Shown here piece by piece: positions 23,556 to 35,284 of a DNA stretch of 64,000 nucleotides. The stretch covers positions 3,632,898-3,696,897 of the forward strand of contig NW_004624880.1 in the NCBI RefSeq assembly GCF_000247695.1, written 5' to 3'. The DNA is from Heterocephalus glaber (Eukaryota > Chordata > Mammalia > Rodentia > Bathyergidae). A program made the translations under genes and the position numbers. The notes under the pieces are model-generated. The model was not told the origin of the DNA and searched no databases. It saw only the letters and a list, made by a program, of their open reading frames with translations. Each line of letters opens with the position of its first letter. Within the stretch, counting starts at the first letter, position 1.

Positions 23556-25594
23556 CTGAAAAGGGAATTCCAATTCATTCAGGCCAGTCTACTGCTCATT
23601 TCAGGCATTTCAATAGCAACCCTGTGACTTTTACTGTATTATTTATCACTTGTATTATAAGTTATTTAATATGCCCTTTTAAAAAAAATACTCACTTTTC
23701 TAGATAAAAATACATCAGTGAAAGAACATTTTGATCAGCACCTCCATTGGAAAACCACTAGGATACACCACAGACAAATATAAAACATCATGCCATTACC
23801 AGAATAATATCAGATTTTACCGAGCCCCAGCTCCCTGCCTAGTCTCTGGGCCTTGTCCCTCTTAGTTAAAATGCACTGGCAAATGGTAAATAAAGACTAG
23901 CTCTAGTGAAACTCTCTTGACATAATCAGGAGAATTGACAGAGAAATTTAAAAAGAACTTTTTAGAAGTTATTTTGACTAAAGATTCAATGTCACTTAAG
24001 AACCTGTTTATGTACTATCTACATCACTTAGAGTCCTCATTCTGTATTTTCGGATGTGGAACTTTGGTTTCACAGGACTTCCCATGATCTGGTGCATCAC
24101 ATGTCCCAACACTCCCAGCTCCATGGGAGTAGGAAGCATGAGGTCTTGAACAAATCTTGGCTCCACTTTTAACTGGAGGGCTTCTCTGGGCCACGTGTAA
24201 TAACTTGAAAGCCAGGCAGCTGTACTAAATACTTTCCAGGGCTCCATCCAAACTGTCAAGTTTGTATTTCAAAAGAATTTTTCACATCCACGTGCACTAC
24301 TTGAAAAGCTTCATGTACTTTACTCAATTCAACAATATTTATTAAACATTTCTTATATGAGAAGTGTGATAAGATACAGGGCAAATTGGTTTGTGTGTTT
24401 TATATAATCTGAACTTACCCATATGTAGAGGTTGTTCATAAGGCAGTTTTATTAGTGTATCAAAAAAGGACTCATTCAATCAGTGCATTTTTACTGAATG
24501 GCTAATTTAAATCTTTTCAGAGATTGGGTGAAATATTAGCTAATTATTTATTTGCCTCCATTAGTAAAGCACTCAATTCTTAGGCAGCTTTCTTGGACTG
24601 CAGGTCACACCCTGGTGAACTGTGAAATACTTTGAAGGGCCAAATCCAGCTACCTACTCTTCCCATAAGAATAGAAGATTACAAAGGCCTCACACACTTA
24701 AATGTAAATGTGGTCCCATAAAACTTCTATTTTAATTACATGTGCTTTTACGCCTACATAACACACAGCTACAGGGTCATAACATAAAATGTGTTGCTCA
24801 CTAGGGGTCACAGCCAAGAATTTGAAAGCCACGTATCTTGGCAATGTGGAGAAATATAAAGATGTTTTTAAAAAAACACAAAAACTATCCCTGATATCAG
24901 GGAACATACCAGCCAAGAGTTGGGCTTCCTGGTATGGTCTGAAAAGACTATCAGATATAACTTGATTTTCAAATACAGTTGTCAAGTCATGCTAAACCAA
25001 CAAATAGATATCTGTTGGCTCATTTTCATCTCATCTCTCGCTATCTCTCTTGGGACCACTGCCCTTCAGTGCCATAGCCCAATCTCATCAGACATTCCCA
25101 AGAGCCTTGCAGTCAGACTGGCTCCTTTCTAGTAGCCACTGCAAGCAGGAACAACTGAGGATAATCTGAAATCAGTACACCCTTTGCCATTTTCATGGTT
25201 CCATCATTGCCTGATCTCATATGATCTGCAGCCCAATCCACAAGGGGCGAAGCAGGCAGGTTTCTTGGTCCCTAATAAAGACTCAGCACACAGCAGAGAT
25301 AAGCAGCCAGCAGATTCCAGCAGAGCAGATAGGACAGGCGTGGGAAACCTGCAGACGTGCAGCCAGCCTACCCAGGCAGGCATGCTAAGCGCCATTTGTT
25401 TTTATTTTGATTGGAGTAAGAGGGGTTGCAGAGGAAGAGGAAAATTTTAACATTTGTTATTTTATTAAAAAGCATAACAGCAATCATGAAAGAAGTAATC
25501 CAAGGATTTCTTGGATTTTTATGTATTTTTATTTAGTTTTAACACTATTTAACACTATTATCTACTTTGAAGTATGGTTCTCTGTCAGTGCTCT

Positions 25595-25645
25595 AGGGGA
25601 AGTTGGTTCCAAGACCCCTAGAGATACCAAATTCTGGGAATGATC
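25595..25645 (-). repeat. Tigger-type fragment
   Basis: GGTTCCAAGACCCCTAGAGA and ATACCAAATTCTGGGAATGA match one end of the Tigger-type element also seen at 5190 and 14645. Strand uncertain. Confidence 0.5.
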
Positions 25646-25649
25646 AAGG

Positions 25650-25862
25650 GGCTGTGCTGTCACCTTGGCAGCACTCACCTTTAAGGGAATGCCTGTCCTG
25701 TACAGTCTAAGTCTTGCTGCTCATAGGGCAGATGTACAGATAAACAGCATCATATCCCTTAGGCACCTGGCAGAACTGCAGGCCCAGGAACTCCCTGAAG
25801 CAGAAAGCATTTTAACAAGACCCCAAGTGATCCACACTCACATTAAAGTTTCAGAAGCACTG
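25650..25862 (+). mobile_element. hAT-Charlie-type non-autonomous element (MER5-like)
   Basis: The right half reads GCATTTTAACAAGACCCCAA then ACATTAAAGTTTCAGAAGCA and CTG, the classic MER5-like end. The left border is unclear. It abuts the target duplication of the next element. Confidence 0.55.
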
Positions 25863-25870
25863 GTCTAGAC

Positions 25871-26063
25871 CAGAAGTAGTCAAAACCAGTTGGCTGTTTT
25901 AATAAAGTTTTACTGGACCGCAGCCATCCCCCTTCTGTGCAGCTGCTTTCACTCATTTGTGGGCACTACCACAGGCAAAGCTGAGTAGGTGCAACAGAGA
26001 CCACAGAAGCCATATGATCTTCAGAGCTGAGAACATTTCTCTAAGATCCTGTCCCAACCTCTG
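25871..26063 (+). mobile_element. hAT-type non-autonomous element with 8-bp target duplication
   Basis: 193 bp, beginning CAGAAGTAGTCAAAACC and ending CCCAACCTCTG, with internal AATAAAGTTTTACTGGACCG as in an ancient mammalian hAT MITE. It is flanked by a perfect 8-base repeat, GTCTAGAC, at 25863-25870 and 26064-26071. Eight bases is the hAT duplication length, and the site fits the nTCTAGAn preference of Charlie elements. Confidence 0.85.
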
Positions 26064-26259
26064 GTCTAGACATACCAGAGGGTACTAGCTTTAGTAAGTG
26101 TATAGTCCCTTTGTCCCTCTGCAACCACTGAAATGTGCATTCTGTTTATGTTCAAAGCAAAGCTCTATCGACACCTCTGCCTAAGGTAAAACTGTTTCCT
26201 CCTGAATCATAGACTGGTGGGACTGTCAGGGAGCTCAGAAATCCTATGCACTCTACTGC

Positions 26260-26730
26260 TGGAATCATCTTCCTATAGCTAAGCTTTGTTCTGACCAATA
26301 CTCCTCAGAAGTCTTCAAGGCCCCTCCTGCTTATAGAATTAATGCCCTTTAGGGCCTCCAATCCTACTGTGCCTGATCTTTTCAACCTCATTTCCACTCA
26401 TTGCTCCTGCTTGCTACCTCCAAAAGGCATCCAAACTAAATTGCCAAAGCTCTCCTGCCTCCACACTACCACACTGCTGCTACCTGGTCTTGAAATCCCC
26501 TGTCCACGTATCCTGATGCTTCTGTAAAGTCCATCTCAAACAGGACTTCCTCTAAAACTTCCCTGCTCCACCAACTGCAACTCACAGCCTTTACCTTCTT
26601 TTCAGTAATCGCAGTAAAAGCACCTGTTCTTCCCGTAAGGTACCTGCCCCTTTCCATCTCCTGCCATAGTTATTTAGGCACAAGTCATTTCTACTCTTAG
26701 CATTTCCAACAGTGCCTTGGATATTTTGCT
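26260..26730 (+). repeat. L2-like 3' region
   Basis: A pyrimidine-rich run with CATTTCCACTCATTGCTCCT, ACTTCCTCTAAAACTTCCCT and a GTGCCTTGGATATTTTGC tail; typical look of an L2 3' end. Confidence 0.55.
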
Positions 26731-27151
26731 AAAATAGTAAGTTATGAGGAAGAAGTACACAAACACACACGCACACACACCTTCATTTCAGAGAAAGAAA
26801 TAAGTCTTTCTAGGATATGGGTCCTATGAAAAATTGTTACCTACAGTGGAACCTTCAGCACTCTCCTTTTTCAGGTCACCCTCCTAGAAGTAAATCCCAG
26901 AGCTTTTATCCCTGAATAAACGACTAGCTTCCCTGGGTCACAGCACCCCAACTGCTTCATACAGCTGTAAGAACTAGAGGGCAACTTTTGAAAACATATT
27001 TCCTGCAACATAAAAGATACTTTTAAAATGTTTATTCCCTTCTATTCCTTTCCCTTTAACAGGGGAAAGGGCCATGCACTTGTCTCTTTCCCCAACACTG
27101 CTGAGGGAATATAATGCAACTTGATCCCCCAGCGGTGCGAGAAGCACCAAC

Positions 27152-27338
27152 CATTCATAGTCTTCCCGGGTGCAGGAGCAGTTGGACACGACCACTGGCC
27201 TATCAAAGTCTTCTCCATTAAAGCAGGTTGCGTGGGGGGTCCTCCGTTTGAAGACAGTCTTGTGTCCGAGCAAACACTCATTGCCCCGCTCATCAGAAGG
27301 TGACCATAGCTTGTAGTCGTTCTCTGTGCAGGGAACCC
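27152..27338 (-). CDS. SORL1: SORL1 exon, 10CC region part 1
   Basis: A 187-base exon, acceptor TTGTCCTCAG, phase 1 in and phase 2 out. It carries six of the ten cysteines of the 10CC module, counting the one split at the 3' junction: [36 protein letters not shown] and [11 protein letters not shown]. The donor reads GTTGGT, which departs from consensus at +3 and +4. Even so, it is the only position that restores the split Cys codon (TG|T) and the frame of the next exon. The 10CC module packs against the propeller in this family. Confidence 0.95.
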
Positions 27339-28543
27339 CTGAGGACAAACCAAGTTAATGCGAAGCATCAGAGCCAGACCCATGCATGGCTTCCTGCCTC
27401 ACTTGCCCCATCAGCTTAGTGTCCCACTTCCTATGCATATTGCTGCCACCCAGCAAGCACACAGAGCTCAGGAGCTGTCCCATGCTCTAACTGACTCGAG
27501 CTGAAGCTGGTAGCACTCACAAGAATAAAGATGATGCCACATGAGACACAAATGTTCATCCCAGAAAGCTGGGAAGAAATAAGCCACTTTTTAGCACCAT
27601 CCAAACTTCTAAATTATTTTAAGAGAGTTAACAGTTCCCTTTATGTAACCAGGGGTGTTTCTTTCCTAGGGAAGTAGGGACAGGTAAATCCTTGACAGGT
27701 GATATCATTCAGGACTATTATTCCCTGCTTGCTTCCTCAGTAGTTTGGACACATCTGGTAGGACAGCTGAGCACACTGGAGAATTCACTTGCCTTTTGGG
27801 GAGGTGCAGGATCTTTGTGGAAAGAGGATGAGAAATAGCAAGACAACTTGTATTCACCCTACTGCCCCACATTAATTTCAAATATCAGTAGAGTACTTTC
27901 TATGAATCCCAGATATACCTGTGTCTGTCTTGGTACCTGTGTCTTTTAAATATGTCTTCAGTGAGATTAAACACTATTTGAAGCTGTTACAGCACTGTCA
28001 ATTCAACACTATTCAAACTGGTAAAGACTTATTAAACCCTGATGTGAGACAATCAGGCTATTCAGCAGATAGAACATAAGCTTGCACAGGACTTATTCTT
28101 GTTTTTAGGGGTCTTATAATCTAGTTAAAGGAAGATGACACACACAGAGTAACAAACACAAATTATAACCCAAAGAGTAATGAATATGCTTATTTCTGGG
28201 CATAGAAAAGACAGGCAATGTCATCTGGTTGAGATGTCGGAGACAAGTGTGTTGGATCTGGAAATGTAAACAGGATTGCAAATAATGGAGGCAGAATGGC
28301 TGGAGACAAGAAAGGTCAGGTGAAGTTCTGGGCAGCTGGAAATATGATGTCCCAGGCAGATTAGTAGGAAAAGGGTAGGAGAACATAAGGAGGTTCAGAG
28401 GGCCTGCTGAAGAGTTTCACTTCTCCCTGTTTACTTACATGTCCCATGTCTAGACTAGCAAATTGTGACTGGACTCCAGACAGTTCTGAGAGGACCCTGG
28501 ATCACTGGACACAATGAATGCCTTACAGATAGTAAGTCCTTGC

Positions 28544-28876
28544 TGTAGTTTGATATGCCATATTCCCCAAAGGGCCAGTATTGAAGGCTTGGTCACCATC
28601 CTCTGTTGCTATTGGGAGGAGGTGGGGGTGGAGCCTAGTGAGAGGAAGTCAGGTCACTGGGGAACCTTAGTGAGACCCCAGACCTCTCTCTTTAATTCCA
28701 ACTCTCTCTTTGATTCCAAGCAGCCATGGGGTAAGCAGGCTTCCTCCACCACAGCTCCCACCATGCTGTTCTGTACTTTGTGTGGACTGAAATCATGAGC
28801 CAAAATCAATCTTTCCTCCTTTTATAAACGGATTTTTCTCAGGCATTTTGTCAAACAGACAGAAAGCTGACTAACA
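28544..28876 (+). repeat. LTR-like element, MaLR-style
   Basis: Starts TGTAGTTTGATATGCCATAT, contains ATTGGGAGGAGGTGGGGGTG and TCATGAGCCAAAATCAATCT, and ends near GCTGACTAACA. Same layout as the other LTR-like copies; no clear target duplication. Confidence 0.7.
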
Positions 28877-28969
28877 TAAACATACTCATTGAATATGTCC
28901 CCTTGGGATTGCTGATTTGAAAAAGTGTTCATTAGCTCATTCAGTCATTCATTCAATAATTCACATATG

Positions 28970-28997
28970 GTGCTTGCTTCGGCAGTACATATACTAA
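28970..28997 (+). pseudogene. U6 snRNA 5' fragment (retrocopy)
   Basis: The bases GTGCTTGCTTCGGCAGTACA, continuing to 29000, match the first 31 nucleotides of U6 snRNA with two differences from my memory of the consensus. A 15-base direct repeat, AATAATTCACATATG, flanks it at 28955-28969 and 28998-29012, overlapping three bases of the match. Only the 5' end of U6 is present; the stem-loops and 3' end are missing, so it cannot make U6. Confidence 0.9.
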
Positions 28998-29222
28998 AAT
29001 AATTCACATATGTGTCAGCCATAGATTTAGACCTGTTGTGTGCCAGGGGACTACACAAGGACACTAGGATGCAAAGAATAATGCACACACCTACAATAAG
29101 AACCAAGTAGACCTTCACTGCTGCTGTGTCACAGCTAACTTGCAAAGAATCACAAACTCTCCTGGGGATGTACCAGAGGTCAATCAGTATCTGTGGAAAG
29201 GGCCAAAGGGGCATTGGCTTAC

Positions 29223-29401
29223 CCAAGGCATCAGTGGCATTGACCTGGAGGATGAGCCAGCTGTGGACATTTTCCTTGTTGGATCCAAAAATGGTGAAGA
29301 CAGTGCTCTTCTCCCCGGGCTCTGTGAGGAGCCCATACACAAACACAGGCTTCTCAGAGAAAATGTATGTCTTCCACGTCTCCCCTTCATTGGTACTGTA
29401 T
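29223..29401 (-). CDS. SORL1: SORL1 exon, VPS10p propeller, last blade
   Basis: A 179-base exon, acceptor TTGCGCAG, donor GTAAGC, phase 2 in and phase 1 out. It encodes the Asp box [10 protein letters not shown], then [20 protein letters not shown], the motif [10 protein letters not shown] and [12 protein letters not shown] with an NAT sequon. It closes the VPS10p propeller ahead of the ten-cysteine region. It sits immediately downstream of the 10-kb intron, the longest complete one in the window. Confidence 0.96.
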
Positions 29402-32379
29402 CTGCGCAATGCAAAAAAAACGAAACCTTGTAGTTATAGTCCCGGCTATAGCAGGGCAATCTATAGCTGTATCAGAAATCAAGGAAGCTTCGGAGACTAA
29501 TGTAGTCACCTCAGATGGACACAGGAGCCAAATGATGGGACTCCAAATGGCCACATTTAGGAAAATTGTAACTTTTTATAAAAAAAAGAAAAATGGTAGT
29601 GATAGATTACACACTGGGTGAAAATAGCACATCGATCTCTACTAATACAAGGGAGATAAGCAAAGGAGGGAAAAGTTTTTTTCTTACTTTGGAATGCCAC
29701 CTAGTAAATATTAAAAAACAATAACAGAATGAGAAAAATTATCATTCTGCAACGCTCACTGTAACAATCAAATAAGAAAAGGATCTTCACTGGATGCTAA
29801 AACTACTAGTTGAAAGTTTTGGAGACCAAGATGTTCACACGGCCTGAAGATATCAACTCCTAGATAAATCATTCCTTACACAGAGGGAAATGTAATTTTA
29901 CAATAGATGATGAGTCACAAACTTAACCAAATTTAGCATCACCAATAGTCAGGCAATCTGAAATTATGTGCCTGGTGAGTAAAGTATCAAAATAAGACAT
30001 CATCTAACCACTTCACACAAGCAGACAAATCTAAAACGTGGACATTCAACATGATGACTGCTATAGATCTTTCCAAAATAAGTCAAGGCCATGGAAACTG
30101 AGCAAACAAAACAGGCAGAGGGCTTGTTACAGATTAAAAGAGAACAAAGAGGTAAATAACCAAATGCAATGCAGAAATCAATCCAGGATATAGCCCTAGA
30201 TTGACTGAACCCTGGATTAGAGGAAAATACTTTAAAACATATGCATCAACAGCAAAGGAGATAACTGAGAAAATATAACTACAGCCTATAAGTAATAAGG
30301 AGCTCATCTTAGTTTTCTTAGGTTTGGTACTAGCATTGTGACTAAATAGGAAAATGCTCTTACTGGAGATACATGTTTAAGTACATAATGGTGAAGGAAT
30401 ATGAGTTTGCAACCTTGTTTCAAATGACTCAGGCTCAAAAACGATGAACAGATAAACTCAATTAGATAAATGTCTAGATAGGAGAAGTAAAGCAAATTAA
30501 CTAAATATTGACAGCGACTGGAGGGGAAGATTACACAGCTGTTTCTTTACACAGTCCTTCCAACTTCTCTGTGACCTGAGAAATTCAAAGGTTGAAGGAA
30601 AAAAAAAGTGTGTCGGGGAGACTATATCAGATCCAGAAAGCAAGCCCTTGGAGGAAAATGTAGCACTTAAGCAACTGTACTAATTTTAAATCATCTGTTG
30701 TGTAGAAGGGAGAGGGTAGAGGAGAAGGGAGGGGCCACAAGAAAATCTGCCTGATACTTGCTTTATCATCCAGTGAGCTGTGAGTTGCTCTACACAAGAA
30801 ACCTCCCAGTTGGAGCTTTCTTTAGAGCCACAGAGCTATGGGGCTCTCTTAATTCCTAATTAAATACAAACCTTTTTCCTTCACTTATCCCATTTTTTGA
30901 GATTTTAGTTTTATTCCCTCAGGACTCTGATACTGGAAACAAATCTTTTCACAACCTTACCCAATCCAAACACTTTCCCTGATACTGAGATTTCTTAAAC
31001 TGACAATTCTTTTAAAAGCTACAGGTTAAATCAAGTGGTGGGGCTGCATAGCAACATAATGAATGTCAATGGAAGACTAAGTGAACTCCTCCACATATCT
31101 TGTAAGAGGGGAAGTTCTTATCTGGCTGATGGCTTTTTTGGTTTAAGTGAATTTGAAAGCAGATTTAAGTGAATTTTGGAATTTGGATGAGTTAACTAGT
31201 TTAATCTCCTTGTACCAATGTGATGAGGTAAAGACATAGCTAGGGCCACTTGTAAAGCAAACTGCAGAGTTGAGTTGGCTTATTAATCATACATGATGGG
31301 AGTAATTTACCCACTCTGTGATAATGTTGGTAGTTCATCTATTCATACACTGCAAAGTTAATTTCTTTTAAGAGCTCCTCCAACCAAAGATAACCTCAGG
31401 AAATGAATCATCTCATTTCTTGAAAAAGTCCCAGAGGACTACGACAGTAACATGAATGAGACCAACCAACAGGTGCATGGCCAAGCACAAGCTTGTATCT
31501 GAGAATAAACTGCTCTTTTAGAAAACAGGCTGGTTTCCTTTTTCTAGAATTTTGGGGGAAGAGTAGTGACATCACTAGCTGCAATGGTTAAGGAAACATC
31601 TATTATGGACTGGGTTCTGATTTGTAAAGAAGAACTTGTGTGGGTGAAATGAAAGTGGCAAGAATCTCAAAAGAGAACAAACCAACTCAAGGAGATACAT
31701 ACAGGGACATAGTCCTTAGCAATAGAGAATTCAAATTGTTTAGTTAAAAATATAGACAAAAAATTCCATGGCCAAAAACTCAAGAGAATAGAAGCTTGGA
31801 CAATAGTAGTATAAAATAATTAAAACATAGCCACAGATACTTTTAAAGGGGATAGCCATGGTAGGCACCTAATTTATGATGGTATCCTGTGGCTACACAA
31901 AAACATCGTTGATAATCTTAGATTTATAAAGAACATGCTCAAGATAGAAAAAGTCATATAAACAAGGGCAAAAAAATTAAAGAACAGCAATCACCTGCCA
32001 GCTCATTCTAGCTATAATTTTTATAGCTAGGAATCTGTTAGACGAGTAGCCAGATAACTCAGGTTCAAGAAGAGTCAAGGATTATGTTTCAAATTACTAA
32101 AAGAACCGGTAGATCGGTGGGTCAATAGGCTGGTGGGCTGGTTAAGTAATAAGTCTTGCAAAGAATTAGAAAAGAATAGGACCACTGTTCTGATGGCCAA
32201 TGGTCTAAACAATGATAGGAAAAAAAATAATTTCTATTTGATTTTTATCTTTGTGACAAACAATATCTTCAAACTGGACAAGCACAAAAATAAAGGAGAG
32301 AGTTAAAGGAAAATGAGTATAAAATAAATTCCAGAGAACAGAAAGATGTAAAGATAGAATAATTACAGAGCCCTTCTTT

Positions 32380-32592
32380 TGGGTGAAGGGCAGTACTGGG
32401 GATTGAATCCAGGGCCTTTCCATTGAGCTACATACACAGCCCTTTATTTATTTTGTTTTTTTGTTTTGTTTTATTTGAGATATTGTCATGCTAAATTGCC
32501 TAGGCTGTCCAGGCTGGGCTCAAACTTGCAATCCTCCTGCCTCAGTCACCCAAAGTGCTGGGAGTAGAGGCCTACACCGTGATGCCAGGCTC
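32380..32592 (-). repeat. B4-like ID+B1 composite SINE
   Basis: A reversed ID part (AGTACTGGGGATTGAATCCA) is followed by a reversed B1-like part with AATTGCCTAGGCTGTCCAGG and AATCCTCCTGCCTCAGTCAC. Confidence 0.8.
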
Positions 32593-33239
32593 ACAGTTCC
32601 TTTTAATAACCTCTAGGGTAGTCTTGAATTACAAAGATCTCAAAGTCTAGAGGAGGAAAATTGGTTTTATTTACCTAAGAAGAAAAGGTGGTTTTGAGAA
32701 GGGACTGAAACAGGTGATTTGAGAGCTCTTAGGAATACTGTAAAAGAAAGTGAATGCTGGGAACACAAATGGTGTCATACACAAGTCACAACAAACTAAT
32801 CCCACTTCCTTTTCTCCTAGTTAATTCTCGAAAAACAGGATAATGATAACATTATTTTCTTATGAAAATCTTTGCAGACCACACTGGTAGGTAACAGTCA
32901 TTCATTAACTGCTAGTAAAACAAACAAATGTTAAGGGGGCCAATACATTGTTTGATCTCAACCCAAAATAAGACTTCTACTTCTCAAAGTGCTCAACACA
33001 TCTGTCAGGATCTGGACAGCAATCTGCAAGGTAAATTTACCACACTTGCAAAGGTATAAGGCTAAACGTACAGATAATATAATAAATGCCAAAAATGGAA
33101 TTCAAAATGGTACCATACATCAAAAGAATAAGCAAAAATTAAAATAAAAATAAAACTTCCATGTGTAGTTTCAAAGAATTACCTGCTCAAATATAAGATA
33201 GGAAAACATCTGACCTTTAATAAGATCCACAAGAAAAAA

Positions 33240-33605
33240 GAACCTCTGATATTTTAAGTTGACTTGAACTCAGCCTTTTGATTTAAGTTACAAGATGGAG
33301 AAAGCTCAAAAAAATTACACTGAGTAAAAGAAGCCAAAGGCAAAAAATAAATAAATCAACATACAAAACTGTGAAATAGGCAAAATTAGCCTACAGTGAT
33401 GAAAATAAAATCAGACCAAAGTTGCCTCTACTGTGTGGAAAGATGGGGGTGAGTAGCACTGACAAAGAAGGTACACACAGGTATTTTCTGGGGTGACAGC
33501 AATACTCTACATCTTGACATGCATCCTTCAGAACTAATTAAATGGTGTACTTAAGATCTGAGCATCTTGTGGCATGTAAATGACATCTCAGTTTTTAAAA
33601 CAATA
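33240..33605 (+). repeat. Old L1 3' end
   Basis: Contains TGAGTAAAAGAAGCCAAAGG, then TTTTCTGGGGTGACAGCAAT and AATGGTGTACTTAAGATCTG, the layout of an ancient mammalian L1 3' untranslated region. Confidence 0.6.
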
Positions 33606-33651
33606 TAATTGAAGTCACAAGTTTGAGGTTACTGTCAAAAATGAAAACGCA

Positions 33652-33740
33652 GGGGCCTGGGGATATAGCTCAATGGTAGAGCATTTAGCATGCAGCAGAC
33701 TCTGGGTTCAATCCCCAAGCAATATAGGAAGAAAAAAGGA
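33652..33740 (+). repeat. ID SINE
   Basis: GGGGCCTGGGGATATAGCTC at the start and CTGGGTTCAATCCCCAAGC before an A-rich tail. Confidence 0.88.
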
Positions 33741-34479
33741 AATGTAGCCTTAGGTTTGTATTAAATAGAAATAGAATCATGTAGGTCATCTTCTGCATAC
33801 TTCAGGTTATTGGAGTCAGATCTGGGATCTACATTTTTAAGGCATCAAATCATGAGGCAGACCTGTGGCAGAACCTAGAAGGTGGAGATTCAGGGTCTTA
33901 CGGCACACAAGGAAAGGAACTGGGGACATTTTCACTGGAAATGGTAGATGCGCAGAAGGACAAGGATGGAGTTCTCTAATGTCTGAAAGGCTTTCTGACA
34001 AGAGGAAATATCTGCTATCTGTTTCCAGGGAGCAGAATTAAGCCCACTGAATAGAAATTGTAGTACAGAAAATTTGGGATCTCTCTTACCAGAAAAGTTT
34101 CACTCATAAATGAAGGAATGAACAAACTAACAAACTATTTCAAAGCAAAATAGAATTGCCCATTACTAGAATTGTTCAAGCAAGACTGGGATGATACTCA
34201 TCACAGGTGGCAGAAGACTGAACCAGATGACATCATACATCCAGGTCACTGTTATTAGACATCTGCCCTGGCCAAGTGGCAGCTACTTCAATCCAACTTG
34301 TCCAAATCTGCCTTCATGACATGGCCCTGCATGCCTCCTCGTTTCCCTGTTTTGCTATGAGTGGTACAGTCACCAGTCCTGCTGCCACAGGTCAGTGAGA
34401 AAGTGTGTCCTGCACAGGTAGTCCTCAAACCTACCCCAGCACCAGTTCTCATTTCCAGCATTGCTCCCCTTAAATCCAT

Positions 34480-35262
34480 CCTCTGTATTCTGGCAGAGCT
34501 ATCTCCCTACAGTGCAAACATGGCCATCTCATTCCCCACTTAAAACTCTCAAAGGACCCTACCATCTCAAAAGCAAAGTTTAATCTTCACAGTAAGGCAA
34601 AGAGAAGGCCCCCAGTGCCTTGCCTCTACTTATATACCTACCTTCAGCCTTATTTCTCACCATCCAACTCTCATTTTAAAAGAGCCACATGTTGCACAAT
34701 GATTTGTGCTGCCACCTTTGCTCAAGCTCTCTCTAATCCTGAAATGGCACTGGATCTTGCTTTTTATCCTCAAATTTCAGCTCAAGCTTACTGCTTCAGA
34801 GAATCCTTCCTTATCTCCCCAGGCAGCACCACCTGGTCTGTACTGGGTGTTAAGGTTTAGATCTAAAATGTCCCCTCAAAGGCTCATGTGTTCATAGGTG
34901 GGACTTTTGGAAAGTGATTGAATCATGGGAGCTGTAGACTCATCACAGGGCTATCAGGAAGTTCAGACTGATCAGAAGAGGCAGGTCACTAGGGATATAA
35001 CATGGAAGGGTGTATTCTTGTCCCTGGATCCTCCCTTCTCTCTACTTGGCCACTGTGAGTTAAGCAGCTTTTCTCTACCAGGCCTTTCTGCCATGCTGTT
35101 TCTGCCTTGGGGCCAGCCAACTATGGACTAAACCTCCAAAAGCATGATCCAGAATAAATCTCTCCTGAAAGTTGTCAGTGTAAGTTATTTTGTTCCAGTA
35201 ACAGGAAAGCAGCTAACACACTGGGGCTCTCACTGTACCCTGTGTTCCCATCAATCTCACTC
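34480..35262 (+). repeat. L2-like element split by an LTR-like insertion
   Basis: The text at 34480-34847 (GCAGAGCTATCTCCCTACAG ... AATCCTTCCTTATCTCCCCA) resembles an L2 3' region. It seems to resume at 35221 (TGGGGCTCTCACTGTACCCT) after the inserted LTR-like element. Confidence 0.55.
34848..35220 (+). repeat. LTR-like element with 5-bp target duplication
   Basis: 373 bp, starting TGTTAAGGTTTAGATC and ending GCAGCTAACACA, so it has the TG...CA ends of an LTR. The bases CTGGG flank it at 34843-34847 and 35221-35225, and a polyadenylation hexamer (AATAAATC) lies near the right. A five-base duplication suits ERVL/MaLR-type elements. Confidence 0.85.
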
Positions 35263-35284
35263 CATATATATATATATATATATT
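35263..35284. repeat. TA microsatellite
   Basis: An alternating TA run of about 22 bases next to the resumed L2-like text. Confidence 0.9.

Larger units (their letters stand above)
23556..27151 (-). other. SORL1: SORL1 intron, 3.6 kb
   Basis: Contains a Tigger-type fragment (about 25595-25645), two abutting hAT-type elements (about 25650-25862 and 25871-26063) and an L2-like stretch (about 26260-26730), then a CA-rich patch near 26761-26780. From 23556 to 25590 nothing is identified. Confidence 0.8.
27339..29222 (-). other. SORL1: SORL1 intron, 1.9 kb
   Basis: Contains an LTR-like element at about 28544-28876 and the U6 snRNA 5' fragment at 28970-28997. The first 1.2 kb (27339-28540) holds no element I can name. 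Confidence 0.8.

Noticed and set aside
28945..29409. A 154-codon minus-strand frame continuing past the VPS10p exon
   Set aside because: The part beyond the donor at 29222 is intron read-through. It contains the U6 fragment and has no family match.
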